64,000 nt of DNA from positions 5,609,985-5,673,984 of the forward strand of contig CAJINV010000003.1 in assembly GCA_905178155.1 (NCBI GenBank), in the 5' to 3' direction. Both the position numbers and the translations under genes were made by a program. Source of the stretch: Amoebophrya sp. A120 (taxonomy: Eukaryota > Sar > Dinophyceae > Syndiniales > Amoebophryaceae). Below, in pieces: positions 15,001 to 24,999 of the stretch (positions are counted from its first letter, which is position 1; each line of letters starts with the position of its first letter). The notes beneath the pieces were generated by a model. It saw nothing but the letters and a program-made list of their open reading frames with translations, had not been told where the DNA came from and did no database searches.

Positions 15001-16412
15001 CGAGACCAGCTCGGGGAAAATCAACACCGCGGTGCGCTGCCGCGTGGACTCGTCCAGAAAGCAGTAATTGCACACGGCTTTTTTGCACCCCTGGTAGTAT
15101 TCCGCTATCAGCTCGTCGCGCATTTGCTTGACCACGCGCGGCGCCGTGCCCTGCAGCAACTGATCGCCAACCAGAAGGTTTACGTTATCGAACCATTGCT
15201 TGTTGTACGGGGCTATTGTTTCCGTCGGCACCGCGTTCACGTAGTGCTGGTAGCGGACCAGGGTTCCCAGAAAATCCTTGCGCGTCAGTATTACAGTGAA
15301 AAGTGCCCCCCACCCCTCAAATTGCAAAAATTTGTGATGCGAAGTTTCCAAATTTGTTTCAGCAAAATTTGTGATGCGAAGTTTCCAAATGAAAACTTTT
15401 TGTCATGCATGAAAGGAGTACGAATCTTTCTGATGCAGAGTCTAGGCGTGTATCGCATCGCTTGCATAACAAGCGCCGCTCTTGCTGGGGTCTTTTGCAA
15501 TACAAATTTTCGCCATTCACGATTGGAAACCTGTGATGCTGATTGGTGCAAGAGGGCGAATGTTTCATTTGGAAAGGTTTGCAATGCAAATGCTTTCAAG
15601 TTCGGGGGTGGGGGCATTTTTCATTCTGATAGTCAGCAGCTCGGCTTCGTCCACCTGCTCGGCAATGGGGGACCCCTCCTCGATGAAGAGCCCGAGCTGC
15701 TTATCCTGAGTAAAAACGTACCCACCCCAGAGTTGTAATGCAGATCTGCAAGCACAAGAGCGCTTGTAATGCGCATCCCCATGAGAAGAATTTCCAATCG
15801 TGTTTTGGAACTTGTAATGCTATAAACAGGATAAGGAGATGGATTTGTGATGCGGCTTCCCTTGCTAAACTGCACTACACTACAGCCTGCAATTTGTCAT
15901 GCGCGGTTCCCAAAACTTCAAGGTTTGTGTTGCAAAATCCCCATCTTGACTCTGGGGTGGGGACGTTTTTACTCAGAATACTGCTTCTCCCAGTACTGCT
16001 GGCTCTCGTCGTTCCGCAGAAACGTTTGGTGAATGGTGGCGAAATTTTTCTCGAGGTCGTGCTGGGCCATATTTTTTGCTCGGTCGACCCGCCACTCCAG
16101 CGAGGACGACGAGATGTCGGGATTGCGCTCGGGGTCTAGTTTGAGCAGCCCGGCTAGGGGACTGTAGTGGATACCTATGTTCCCACTTATCGCGCCCTTC
16201 TCGAGCTCGTCCCGGATGGGGGCGCAACGCGTCCGGCTAAACACGTCCAGGAGCGGCGGAAACAGATGGCTCGCGCTCGCTACCTGCTTCATTTTTGGCG
16301 CCTCCTCCGGGAATGATGTGTTCTCGAGCACCCGCTGGGGCAGATCGCCCATGGACCGCGTCACCTCGTCCTTGGTGAGGAGTGCTGGCAAGATTGTTGA
16401 CGACGTCGTAGA
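1..16412 (-). CDS. DNAH: Axonemal dynein heavy chain, short single-headed inner-arm class (partial, 3' end off window)
   Basis: Motor subunit of ciliary inner dynein arms: ATP hydrolysis drives microtubule sliding. Domains follow in order from right to left: tail and linker (about 16.4-11.6 kb), AAA1 with P-loop GPAGTGKTET (near 11060) and Walker B FDEFNRI, AAA2 GLPYSGKTT (10200), AAA3 GPTGTGKTA (7710), AAA4 GVGGSGRQS (5940), stalk coiled coil (5200-4450), microtubule-binding region (4150-3380), returning stalk, AAA5 (2600-880), AAA6 up to the window edge. Roughly 1,450 residues precede AAA1, which fits the DNAH3/7/12-like short class. There are about 21 exons. Approximate larger ones are 15288-12100, 11524-10185, 9720-8947, 7891-7517, 6760-6243, 6037-5445 and 2676-1436. 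Eleven introns are TIR-bearing introners; others are GT-AG (for example 9721-10184, 11525-11631, 877-1106, 372-613). The 5' limit is taken at an acceptor near 16412; the true start may lie upstream. Confidence 0.95.
1176..1435. mobile_element. Introner A1 (family A, 260 bp) in dynein
   Basis: Inverted ends TATGCATTGCAAATATGTCT (continuing GGGTCTGGAA) and the complement. Duplication AGATG at 1171-1175 and 1436-1440. Excision keeping one copy gives LDQRIFNINDFFR. Confidence 0.9.
2677..2956. mobile_element. Introner B1 (family B, 280 bp) in dynein
   Basis: Inverted ends TATCCTGAGTAAAAACGTAC. Duplication TGTCC at 2672-2676 and 2957-2961. Excision gives KKIVDKLTALENQ in the stalk. Nearly identical in reverse to B4. 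Confidence 0.93.
4598..4840. mobile_element. Introner C (family C, 243 bp) in dynein
   Basis: Inverted ends TATGACAGTGCACAACTCC. Duplication ACCAC at 4593-4597 and 4841-4845. Excision gives ELMIVVAKETED in the stalk coiled coil. Confidence 0.9.
5203..5444. mobile_element. Introner A2 (family A, 242 bp) in dynein
   Basis: Ends TATGGATTGC...GTCTGGGTCTG and complement. Duplication GCGAT at 5198-5202 and 5445-5449. Excision gives ALIAVATRFL, a conserved AAA4 border. Confidence 0.9.
7348..7516. mobile_element. Introner L (family L, 169 bp) in dynein
   Basis: Imperfect inverted ends TATCACAGGAAAAAGTGTTA and TATCGAAGAAAAAAGTGTGA (sense orientation). Duplication TGTTC at 7343-7347 and 7517-7521. 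Excision gives DDLNMPVKEKYG, a hallmark AAA3 motif. Confidence 0.88.
7892..8200. mobile_element. Introner D (family D, 309 bp) in dynein
   Basis: Ends TATGGAAGTGCCAGAATCGA and complement TATGAGACTGTCAGAATCGA; the match continues about 20 bp. Duplication GTCCG at 7887-7891 and 8201-8205. Excision gives MWDPDSLNWKNW. Confidence 0.9.
8240..8491. mobile_element. Introner A3 (family A, 252 bp) in dynein
   Basis: Ends TATCAAATGTAAAAATGTCT (then GGGTCTGGAAGA) and complement. Duplication CGGTC at 8235-8239 and 8492-8496. Excision gives PIPDRGVVFDYM. Confidence 0.92.
8592..8946. mobile_element. Introner B2 (diverged family B, 355 bp) in dynein
   Basis: Left end CATCCTGAGGAAAAACGTAC (first base changed from T), right end complement of TATCCTGAGTCGAAACGTAC. 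Duplication CGACT at 8587-8591 and 8947-8951. Excision gives NTESKPLFSKFL. Longest family-B copy, the most diverged. Confidence 0.85.
11848..12099. mobile_element. Introner E (family E, 252 bp) in dynein
   Basis: Ends TATGGCTTGCTCAGATGTTA and complement TATAACTCGCTCAGGTGTTA; the match continues through CAATCTCAAACGTTAC. Duplication GGGAA at 11843-11847 and 12100-12104. Excision gives KEIVPLQKHEDK. Confidence 0.9.
15289..15631. mobile_element. Introner F (family F, 343 bp) in dynein
   Basis: Ends TATTACAGTGAAAAGTGCCC and complement TATCAGAATGAAAAATGCCC, then a C/G-rich arm. Duplication GTCAG at 15284-15288 and 15632-15636. Excision gives EAELLTRKDFLG. Confidence 0.9.
15702..15980. mobile_element. 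Introner B3 (family B, 279 bp) in dynein
   Basis: Ends TATCCTGAGTAAAAACGTAC and complement TATTCTGAGTAAAAACGTCC. Duplication CTGCT at 15697-15701 and 15981-15985. Excision gives YWEKQLGLFIEEG. Reverse orientation relative to the related B5. Confidence 0.92.
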
Positions 16413-16671
16413 CCTGATAAAACCAATGAAGCAATTTTGAAAAAAACGCACAAACGGGTACTACACCCATAATTCCAAGTTGGTTTCTTATCCGAATCCG
16501 GCACATAAAAACACAAAAGCATTTCTTTTACTAAAAATCCGTACCACACAGAGAGGATGAGTCCGTCGCTCTTTCTCAAGTTATTCATGCGTAGAGAGAA
16601 ACCATGCGTGCGTTAACAGAGATTTGAGGTACAACAACACGTAAAAATATACAATTCAAAATAGCTAAAAA

Positions 16672-17680
16672 TTACCCTTTTCCGCCGTCCTTGTCGGCAG
16701 AGGGGCTGGTAGCGTCATCTGGTGGTGGTGCTGGCACGAAAGACGCCACCGATTTCTTTGTTAGGGAAGATTGCACCTGAAACTTTGGCCTGGAAAGGAA
16801 ATCATAGGGCTCAAACGTGAGCTTGCGCGACTCGTCGCACTTCAGCTTTCCCAGAGGTGCCAAATCGAGAAAGACCGTGGCGTAGGAGTTGCACGCCCAA
16901 CCTATGGTCTCCAGCACGTGGTCGTGGACGAGATCGATGAAATCCGAGGGCAACTCGATATGCACAAAGAAAAAACTGTGTTGATCGTGTAAAACTTTTT
17001 TGAAGCGAGTAGCACCAACGCTGCGTTTGCTTTATGGAGCAAGAAACAAATAGAATCGTCACACAGGGCTAGTGCGTCAAACTCAAGTTCTTCGCGCAGA
17101 GATGTCCGCATGACAAGCCTGTACAGCTGTGTTGCAAGAACGTGATCCATGTTATTTTGCAAAAATGCAAAGATACTTACAACGTTTCCACTCAGTTTTC
17201 ACTCGTCAGTTTTTTCCTTGGATACTCGTGCAGCAGCTTGTACACTTTACTTCTCTGGTACTTCATCACCGGTCCCCCGCTGATCAACTGCCCCTCGCGA
17301 AAGGTATGGTCCTCGCTGAAGCTGGGTCGGTCGAAGATCAAGTCGCAGGTGCTGGGCACCGGAGCGCCGGACGAGGATGACGCGCCCTGCATGTGGAGAA
17401 ACGTACCCACGTGAGGCACCGCCAGTGCGGCGCCGCTCCCCTGAAGGTCGTGACAAACCTGCGTCCATACCGCCAGAAAAATCCGGTACACGTTCTCCGC
17501 GGTGGTGAGGGCGACGAGCTCCACCTCCTTCTCTGGTGCGTGCTGGTCCGCGTAGATTTGTGCCAACGTTCGGCGCCCGATCTCCTCGAGATAGGTGTCC
17601 GTCCGGAACGGCTTTGGCCGCAGCTGCCCCACCTTCCGCAACCCGGACCCGGAAGAGCTGCTGCCGCCCGTCTGAAACAT
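16672..17680 (-). CDS. CCDC81-type HU-domain ciliary protein (or N-terminal exons of the dynein gene)
   Basis: Two exons carry regions resembling the tandem HU-like domains of the eukaryotic CCDC81 family, which is linked to centrosomes and cilia. Exon 1 (17680 to about 17190) starts MFQTGGSSSSGSG and contains the family-like sequence AVPHVGTFLHMQ, then FDRPSFSEDHTFREGQ. Exon 2 (about 16979-16672) contains VLETIGWACNSYATVFLDL and LTFEPYDFLSRPKF, resembling the second domain. A strong donor GTAAGTATC lies near 17177. The ORF ends at a TAA directly after GG in the sequence GGGTAATT, which could instead be a GT donor; see the finding on a possible fusion with the dynein. Family assignment is from remembered patterns and is moderate. 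Confidence 0.6.
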
Positions 17681-17899
17681 AGTCTGTTCTTCACTATCGG
17701 AAAATCTTCCTAGAAGAAGAAGTACTGTAGGTCGTATGTCTTCATGTTCATCCCTTGGATCAATAATTATCTCGAGACCCTCCCATCATTCCCCGAAAAA
17801 AAACGGACCCTGACGACGAGCGAGCGACACGCCCCGCCCGAAGTCGGTTGGTCCTACTATATACGAGCTGGCAATTATGAAATCAAATTCTTGAATTAA

Positions 17900-18079
17900 A
17901 TGGAGAGCGCAAAGAAAACACGCTCCGCGCAGACTGGCAAGGCCGGCTACGATCCGTACGACACTCACGACGATTTTTTTGAAAACGATATCACAGAGCG
18001 AGAAGAGCAGTTCTTCTCTCATACGATAGCAAATACGTCGTCACTGCGAGGTTTACTCAGTAGAAAATCACACCGCTGA
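17900..18079 (+). CDS. Possible 59-residue ORF, divergent from the CCDC81-like gene
   Basis: An ATG at 17900 opens 59 acidic/basic codons (MESAKKTRSAQTGKAGYDPY...) ending in TGA at 18077. It starts about 220 bp from the oppositely oriented ATG at 17680, so the gap could be a shared promoter. No family is recognised. It would be the only plus-strand gene in the window. It may be a first exon (GTTTAC at 18051 could be a donor) or chance. Confidence 0.25.
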   Translation: MESAKKTRSAQTGKAGYDPYDTHDDFFENDITEREEQFFSHTIANTSSLRGLLSRKSHR

Positions 18080-18747
18080 GAAGAGGTACTTAACTTTCAG
18101 AGCATACTTTCTTGTTCTTCAGGATAAAGATGCCTCTACTCAACTCCTCTTTTTACGAGCACCTGCAACGATACGAATTGAATTGCTCTCCACGAGAGGA
18201 TACCCTGGTCGCTAGACCTGCAGCTCGAGAAGGACGTACCCCACACCTAGTAGCCTAGACATAGCCACGAAAACGAGCTAGAGGACACAAGATATTGCCA
18301 CAAACAACTTCGCACTCTTTTGCACCTTCTCCTGGCTCATTCAGGTGTATTCAAGATACGCTTGTGAGGCAAGTAAAAACGAATGTGCGCCATTTTGCAT
18401 AGCTACTAAATGCAACGACAGAAACAAAATGAGTGCGGTCACGGCAGTTGTAATTTTCTTGGAAATAACTCACAGCTCAGCAAAGGCGATAATATATTAG
18501 GAGTGGTGAGTATACAGTTTTTTCTGTTCACAGATGAGTGAAGTTTCATTCACGGCATAGGCCTACCGAGAATGGAGTTTGACATAAAAACTTCGACAAT
18601 GAAGCCAACACGCTAGGGGAAAGGAAGAAACACCGCCTCGGCTCTCGCTGCCAGGGATATCATCGATCCGTGCGCCCAGAATGTTGTATCATAGATGCAA
18701 CCAGAAAGGAGCAGTAAGTCGCGTACACTCGGTCTTTACAGATTACT
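18080..18747. other. Intergenic stretch
   Basis: No supported gene. The sequence is AT-richer than the flanking genes. It contains no terminal inverted repeat that I could see. It probably holds the 3' UTR of the gene ending at 18748. Confidence 0.4.
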
Positions 18748-20226
18748 TCACAAAAAGAGCACTCGATAATTTTCGCGTTCCTTGAGGTATTTGAAATTCT
18801 GAAAATCATACCGCACGGGGCGTCCGAGATTGAAGTAATCCGGTCGACTCGGGTTGGGCCACTCGTCCAGTCCGAGTTGGATGCACTGCGTCTTTTCCCG
18901 ATCATTGTACAAGCCAAACTCCGCAAAGCCCTTGTGCTGCACCCTCAGACAGACCTCGTGCGAGCGCAGCGGATCCGCTTGGTCTTCCCGTCGGGTGCTG
19001 GACGTGAGACCTGGTCTATGCAGTGCAAAAATTTCTTGTTATTCCCAACGCGCAAAAGCAAAAGTAAGCAGGAACACGCAAAAAATAAAACAACGACGCC
19101 AGGCGTGTTAGTTAGCATGGGTGGGGTCAGTGGCTTTTAATCCTTGATAGATTCTATGACCACGGGCCGGCGAAGGTGAACATATCGGCGCTCTGGTCCT
19201 CAATGAATGCTTTCTCTTTTTTCGCACTACATTTTCTTGCTTTGTTCTGTGCCGAGAACTTTTCTGCAACTTTTGCACAGCATAAAAGTCGTAGTCCAGC
19301 AGATTCGGATCGTCCACTCGTTTGCACTGCAAGGAGAGGTAGGAGTTTGTTTTTGCAACCGAATACTTCTCAAGTTGCATTTGGTACCGCATCCGGAGGG
19401 GCTCCATTCCCGGTATCGTTTTTTTCTTCGCGTCACTCAGCTGCTTTTTCAGCTGTCGTATGCGGTACTCGAGAAAGGGTGTGTACGCTTGCGAGAGTCT
19501 CTTCTGAAGCGGGTGTGCGGCCGCGGGATGTCCTACATGACAGCACTTGAACCAGGCCCCGCGGTCCTTCTCGTGCACGAAGGTGACGCCCTGAAACGCG
19601 GGCCGCATCTTGTTCATCACACTGGCCAGTAGCGTTTTCTGCGCGGCCAGGCTGCTGACGTCCTGCGCATTTTGTGCTCCTTCCAAGTAGTACTCGTTCA
19701 AACACTCGCGGTCGGTGGGCAGCTGCTCGACAAGCCGACGCTTGTGCCACAGGGACCTAATATTCGCGCACAGGTCAAATTTCTTGCTCAGCCAACGACG
19801 GAGCACTGTGCGTGTGTGTTGCGGGAGCTTCTCCAGTGGCCCCGTGTCGCCGCTCTGAAACGCCTGCTTCAGCTCTGGCGGCGGAGAACAATCGAGGTAA
19901 AAAGACGTGAAAAAACGCATCGTGCTACTTTGTCCTTTTGCTTTTCCAAACTTGCGCAGACAGACAATCCAAATCACGAAGCCCCATTCTCATGTGTAAG
20001 AAGAAACGAACGCGATGTGCCTCTGTCCATACATGGTCACGAAGTTATTTGAGCACTTGTTCTTCCTATAATCTACGAGATTAAGAAGAGCAACCTACTT
20101 CTGGATACTTACGGACGCCACGACGAAAGCGAAAAACGAAAGCACCACGAACGGCTTTACACTCTCCCTCGGACCCAGCATCACGACGGCGATTTTAATT
20201 GCAATCGCAAATGCGGCTGTTCTCAT
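18748..20226 (-). CDS. Spliced gene, unknown function, N-terminal hydrophobic segment
   Basis: Proposed exons: 20226 to about 20114 (MRTAAFAIAIKIAVVMLG..., with hydrophobic FVVLSFFAFVVAS, then canonical donor GTAAGTATCC); about 19900 to 19160 (LKQAFQSGDTGPLEK..., basic and rich in charged residues); about 19010 to 18748 (ends GLDEWPNPSRPDYFNLG, then NYRVLFL and stop). The N-terminus could be a signal anchor or an organelle-targeting sequence. The last exon has the even composition of a folded domain but I recognise no family. The middle exon reads through without stops for over 700 bp and is the best-supported part. Junction phases between exons 1 and 2 fit (CCAGAG acceptor); the junction into the last exon is approximate. 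Confidence 0.5.
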
Positions 20227-21240
20227 ATGCTTCTTTTGCGAACAAAAGACCTCTCCTCGAAGACGAATGAGTGCTCGAATGTGGCACCGGAACAACGGGG
20301 GACCAAGGTCCGGTGAACACAGTAGGCCGCCCCCGTGCTGCAGCGGCCATCAGGTGGCTTCGTAAGCGTCTTCTCTTTGCGCCTTCTCTTACTTCGAACT
20401 GCAGTTCTAGGGTTCGGACGAGCAAGGGAGACATACTACAACACGGCTCTTTCTTAATCGCGCCTGCCACCTGCGTATTATTTCTTTATTTGTCTCGTCT
20501 CCCTGGCGGAAAATGACCTGGCAGCGCGAGCTTTGGAAGTCGTTGCGTTTTTTTGACACAATATCGGCTGGTGGCGGCGGCCCCGATCGGTAGGGGGTAC
20601 CTACACGACTTCATGAGGCCGCACGGCCAGCCAACCGTAGACTGAAGGTTGCATTTTTTGCACATTATCCTTTCCTTAAAAATTATTGTTCGGCATTTTG
20701 TCATCCTCCATATCGACGGTTTGTTTACTAGAGGGTAGTATAAATAAATGTATGTAACGAGGTTCGCAGGTGGAGAGGCCAGCAGGTATTTTCATCTTCG
20801 GTCGAGCGAGGTACTTTCCACTCCCTGTATTTGGTACAGCATGTAGTTGGCGGAAGATTCGGCTTCAGCGATGGCAACTACTCGACCCAAAATCCTGCAT
20901 CAGAAGCAGGGTACGGAGCACAGCTGCTCTTCCTGTGCTAGGAGTTTACGCTTTTTGACACTGCAATCAGTAGTTCAATCTTTCGCGGATCGATTTAAGA
21001 CTTTTCTTTAGTGCGGTAGATAAAAAGTAAAACGATGTCGGTTGTAAGTATGCTGTAGATTCATCAGATTTAGGAAAGACAAATGCTCTGCTTATATTTG
21101 CCGTTTTAGAAGAAGCGGACACGAGCCACTATATGATAACAAGTTCGATTTGATGTCCGTGACGGAGGACTGTGGAGGACTGCATGAGAACAATTCGCTT
21201 CCTGCTCCTGCCCTCGCAGCTTCGGTTGAGATAAAGAATT
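20227..21240. other. Intergenic stretch
   Basis: About 1 kb between the porin stop codon and the upstream unknown gene. Only short discontinuous reading frames occur on both strands, and none has gene-like composition. I see no repeat or introner structure. Confidence 0.4.
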
Positions 21241-24200
21241 CTAGCCTTTCGTGACGACCTTAAAGCCGAACGACGGAGTTTTTAGCATAGACTTGCTGTC
21301 TTTCACGTCGACGCACGTTGCCATCAGCAAACTGAGGTTCGGCGAAAAGTCCTTCTTCAGACAGCACTGCACCTGCCCAGCTTGATTTGTCCGCACGCGC
21401 AGCTGGTGTTGCTTGTCGTACTGGTGGCACACACCCAGCGACAATGGCATTGCACCTGAATAAAGATTGATCATGCAGATGCACACCCGCGGCCACGTCG
21501 TTCTCCTTTATCCTTTCATCGGGTTCGTTCTCATTTTTAGATGATACATAGATTGCAGAATAGCTTCCAGCTCAAACTTTTAGATACCTACAGCGAGAAT
21601 GAAAATTTGATTTTTTTACCCTTGTCTCCACCAAGGGACGCGACAACTTCCATCACGGCGGTGGTTTTTGCGTCGATCGCGACGGAGTGATTCAAAGTAG
21701 CCTTCTTCTTCGAGCCGACGGCAAGAACCGTGGTACCGGCGGGGCTCGCGTACGAGCAGCCGAGGTTGTACCCGAACAGGGCCGGATTCAGGTCCATCAT
21801 GTTGCACTGGAATAAAATATTTCTTTCGATCTTGAACAACTTGATTGATAGGAAGTCATGTAACACAACTTTCATGCTGTCATGCATCTGGCACTGGCCA
21901 AAAAGTTAGTACACACATGATGAAAACAGTCATTAATTTAGATGTTCATCGCCCTGCAGCTAGGGTCATCAACATACATCATTTTGTTCTTCTTCTATCA
22001 TCATAATGTTATAGTCCAGGTTTCCTTTCAGAAAGATCTGGATATCAGTCACACAAACAAGAAGTATCCAAAACCTTGAAGTCCGCAGCAACCTTGAGGC
22101 CTGCGAGCACATCCTTTGCGTCGTAGAGACAGGATGTTTTCAACAGGCCCGTGCCGGCGTTGCCCTTTAGGTTCAGTGAGAGCGGTCCGCTTGCGATGTC
22201 TGTTCCGCAAACGTAGTAGGGTAATGGCTCGCCCTTCTCTTCATACCTGTATGGCGCGCTTAAAGTCGCGTTTTTAAAAGTCATAGTTTTTTTTTTTGAA
22301 AGGTGGCGCAAAAACTGGGCACGCGGGTAGTTCAGTTAAATGCCGGCAGGCGAAACGCCGCACGCCTTGCCTTGGGTGTGTCGCCAAGAAATCTTTGCCA
22401 TGCGCCAGAATTGGCACCGTCGGGAGGCTGGACGCCGCGACGCTACTGCCGCCTTTAGCAAGCTTGCCAGCAAGTGCACGCGATCCATTTTCACATCTCG
22501 CCGCATCCCCGGAAGTGAAGCAACACTCGTAGCGCAAGGCCGCGGGCGCTGCGCCTGTTGCCTCAGCTTGCATCGCTGCGACCCCACAACGGCGCCACCA
22601 CGCTGGCCTCCCAACCAGCCGCAACAACAGACCTAGTGACCGCGCCACCCCTCGCGCCTCTACTATTTTGGTCGCCTTCCAACCACGGCAAGGCCATTGC
22701 CGCGCCTCTCCGCCGAGACAGGCTGCTGCCACGCGTGCGGTGTTTTCCCTGTTGCGGCGTGGCCCCTGTGGTCTAGCATCGGAGGCGCGGCCCCAAGGCT
22801 AGGCCGCCCCAAAATCCTTCCGAACCGCCCCGCCCGCCCGAACCAGCCAGGGCCGCCGGCCTAAAAAGCCCCCCTTCAAGCCCCGGCTCGCCAGCGCCCC
22901 AAATTGGGCGCCCATTCGAAGCGCCATTCTGAAGCCCTCTCATTGGGGCCGCTTTCGGAGGCCTTTTGGGCAACCCTTGGTGGGCCACAATGGCGGCCCG
23001 GATGGCCTCCGGATCACCCCCCCTGGATTTCATGCAATCCCGAGCTAACTAGGCCCCCCAAGGAGGCCTCTGAAGAGGCCTCCGGAATGGGGTCGGCGGA
23101 GGTTGCCCCGGAAGGACACCAGCGAAGGTCGTCGGGGCCACATAATCTCGGGCCCCGGGTCGATTGGGGTGGCTTGCTGGCTTATTGGTCTTCCGCCGGT
23201 TGCTTGGCGGCATTCGGAATATTCGCCGAACGGAAGGCGCCGCCGCTACTTGGCGCAGCCGGGCTGTGCGCTTCCTGTTTAAAGGGTGTCGCCGCCGTGG
23301 CCTTCTGCGGCCCGCCACGAAGGGGCCGGCCTCGCCTTGCCGGCGCGCCTGGCTCATGAGGCGGCCGCGAAGCGCATCTTGCCGGTGGGGCGCGTGGCGG
23401 CATTGGTATCCGCCCTCATGCAGGCCGCAGCGCCCCGGCTGACAAGCAGAACCAAGCTGAGCGGCGCATGAGGGGCGGCCGGGCCTTGCCTCGGTGGGAC
23501 TACATGTAAGCGCGCCAGATTGTGGCGGGGCTCGGCTATTAAGCCGCGACGCGTCGCCTTTCCTTTGCTCAGAACTTTGGGCGGCGGGGGGAGGCGAAGC
23601 GGACCCGGGGTTTTCGAAATTGCATCGCGGAATGCGCCACGAAGGATCGCGGCGAGGCATTCTTTTGCGCGCCGTCCGAATTGCCTTCCTGGGGCCCAGT
23701 GCTATCGCATTTATGCGCGCCAGCTCGGGCGACCCTATTCTCATATCGGCAGGGCATTAAAATCGGCGGCAGTGCCTGAAGACTAGCAAAAAAAAAAAAC
23801 TATGACTTTTGAAAACGCGACTTTAAGCGCGCCATAACCTGCAGAGTAGGTGCACAAGTCGTGCCGATCGAGATCATCAATCTGGACCACACAACACGGT
23901 AAAAATGCCGAAATCTTCGAAATTGTCACTCGAAAAAATCTATGCAAAAATGGGAATGACCATAAAAAAACTTCGTATACTTGGTGAAGAGGAAGAAGCC
24001 CGGGCAGTACTTAACCTTGCAGAACAAGTCCCACTTGCCCGTACCCTTCTTGTATCGGGCTATCCTGAGGAAAAACGTACCCACACCAGAGTTGTCATGC
24101 AAATCTGCATGCTGAAAATGTTTCTCATGCGGAACTCCATGAGAAGCATTTTCTAGTCGTGTTTTGCAATTTGTCATGCTCCAATCAGCATGGTATGCTA

Positions 24201-24757
24201 GATCTGTGATGCTGCTGAGCTAGCTCAAACAGCACTACACTACGAATCCAAATTTGTCATGCAAAACAGCCAAAACTTGTGGATTTGTCTAGCCGATTCC
24301 CCATCTTGACTCTGGTGTGGGTACGTTTTTACTCAGGATACGGGCGGTGAGTTCCTTATCGTCGTACTTACAGCTGATTTTGTCTACTACGTCCGTGGTC
24401 TTGAACGTGTAAGTGGAAGACCCAAACTTCAAACCTGAGGTAGTTGTTTGTGTTTCGTACGCTTGCACTGCTCCAAAGCCAGCAAGCTCCAGCAAGGTGT
24501 ACTAGCCTAATCGCAGCACGCAATAAACGGTATTTACGTAATCAACATGCAGCTCAGGCATCCATTTCTTTGTGTAATACATTATAGATTGAGATTCTAT
24601 GTATTGTACATGGTTCGGGAAAGGCGAGCCCCTTCTTGACGGCTGGATAGCCCTCCAGGACGGTCTTCTTGTCCTTGAACAAGCTCTTGAAGAGCGAGCC
24701 TTTGTAGACACCACCGGTCGTGTCCGTTTCACTGAAGCTGACGTTCGGCCCGTTCAT
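21241..24757 (-). CDS. Mitochondrial outer-membrane porin (VDAC-like)
   Basis: Eukaryotic porins form the beta-barrel channel that passes metabolites across the mitochondrial outer membrane. Exons as read: 24757 to about 24611 (starts MNGPNVSFSETD), 24433-24341, 24060-24011, 22246 to about 22072, about 21807 to 21608, about 21460-21241. Spliced length is roughly 275 residues, the usual VDAC size. The C-terminal part matches the family pattern closely: LRVRTNQAGQVQCCL (LRAKVNN.G.V in typical VDACs), then a strand with ATCVDVKD, then the glycine-rich end FGFKVVTKG. The N-terminus is divergent. A family-B introner splits exon 2 between GCC and CGA, and a 1.59-kb TIR element sits at the acceptor of the third intron. 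GT-AG joins give EPC/LKFGSSTYTF, DFK/CNMMDLNP and GGDKG/AMPLSLG in frame. Confidence 0.75.
22250..23836. mobile_element. Large GC-rich TIR element (family J), 1587 bp, in the porin gene
   Basis: The outer ends are perfect inverted repeats, TATGGCGCGCTTAAAGTCGC at the left and its complement at the right. The repeat continues through GTTTT(T/C)AAAAGTCATAG and a run of T, about 47 bp in total with one mismatch. The flanks are duplicated ACCTG at 22245-22249 and 23837-23841. Ends TAT...ATA and a 5-bp duplication are the same as in the small introners. The interior is much more GC-rich than the host gene, with many overlapping frames on both strands but no recognisable protein. The longest interior frame (23744-23049, minus) is Arg/Pro-rich and looks like a composition artefact. 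It is spliced out as part of a porin intron. Confidence 0.85.
24061..24340. mobile_element. Introner B4 (family B, 280 bp) in VDAC
   Basis: Ends TATCCTGAGGAAAAACGTAC and complement. Duplication CGGGC at 24056-24060 and 24341-24345. Excision gives KELTARYKKGTG. Near-identical to B1 but reversed. Confidence 0.93.
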
Positions 24758-24999
24758 TTTTGCAAGGTGCGACTTACAAGTTAGAAATAGAGTACCACGA
24801 TGAGCACTGTCGAGACTCTTTCTTCTCAACAAAAATTCTCGTCTGCCCGTTCTGTTTGTGGAAACAAATCGAAACTACAGTAACTGACGCTCTGCAAATA
24901 AAAACTTGAGTAGCAACAGGTCCTTCAGGCTTTAATACGGACACCCCAAACGAATCAACTAGGATGATCTACAACTCAGCTGATTTTTACTAATCCGAC

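Noticed and set aside
17388-17415. Sequence GAGAAACGTACCCACGTG resembling a family-B end
   Set aside because: It lies inside a continuous coding exon of the HU-domain gene, with no partner repeat or duplication nearby.
23049-23744. A 231-codon minus frame inside the GC-rich element, possibly a transposase
   Set aside because: Arg/Pro/Ala-rich without any catalytic motif or even hydrophobic pattern; overlapping long frames on both strands show it is due to base composition.
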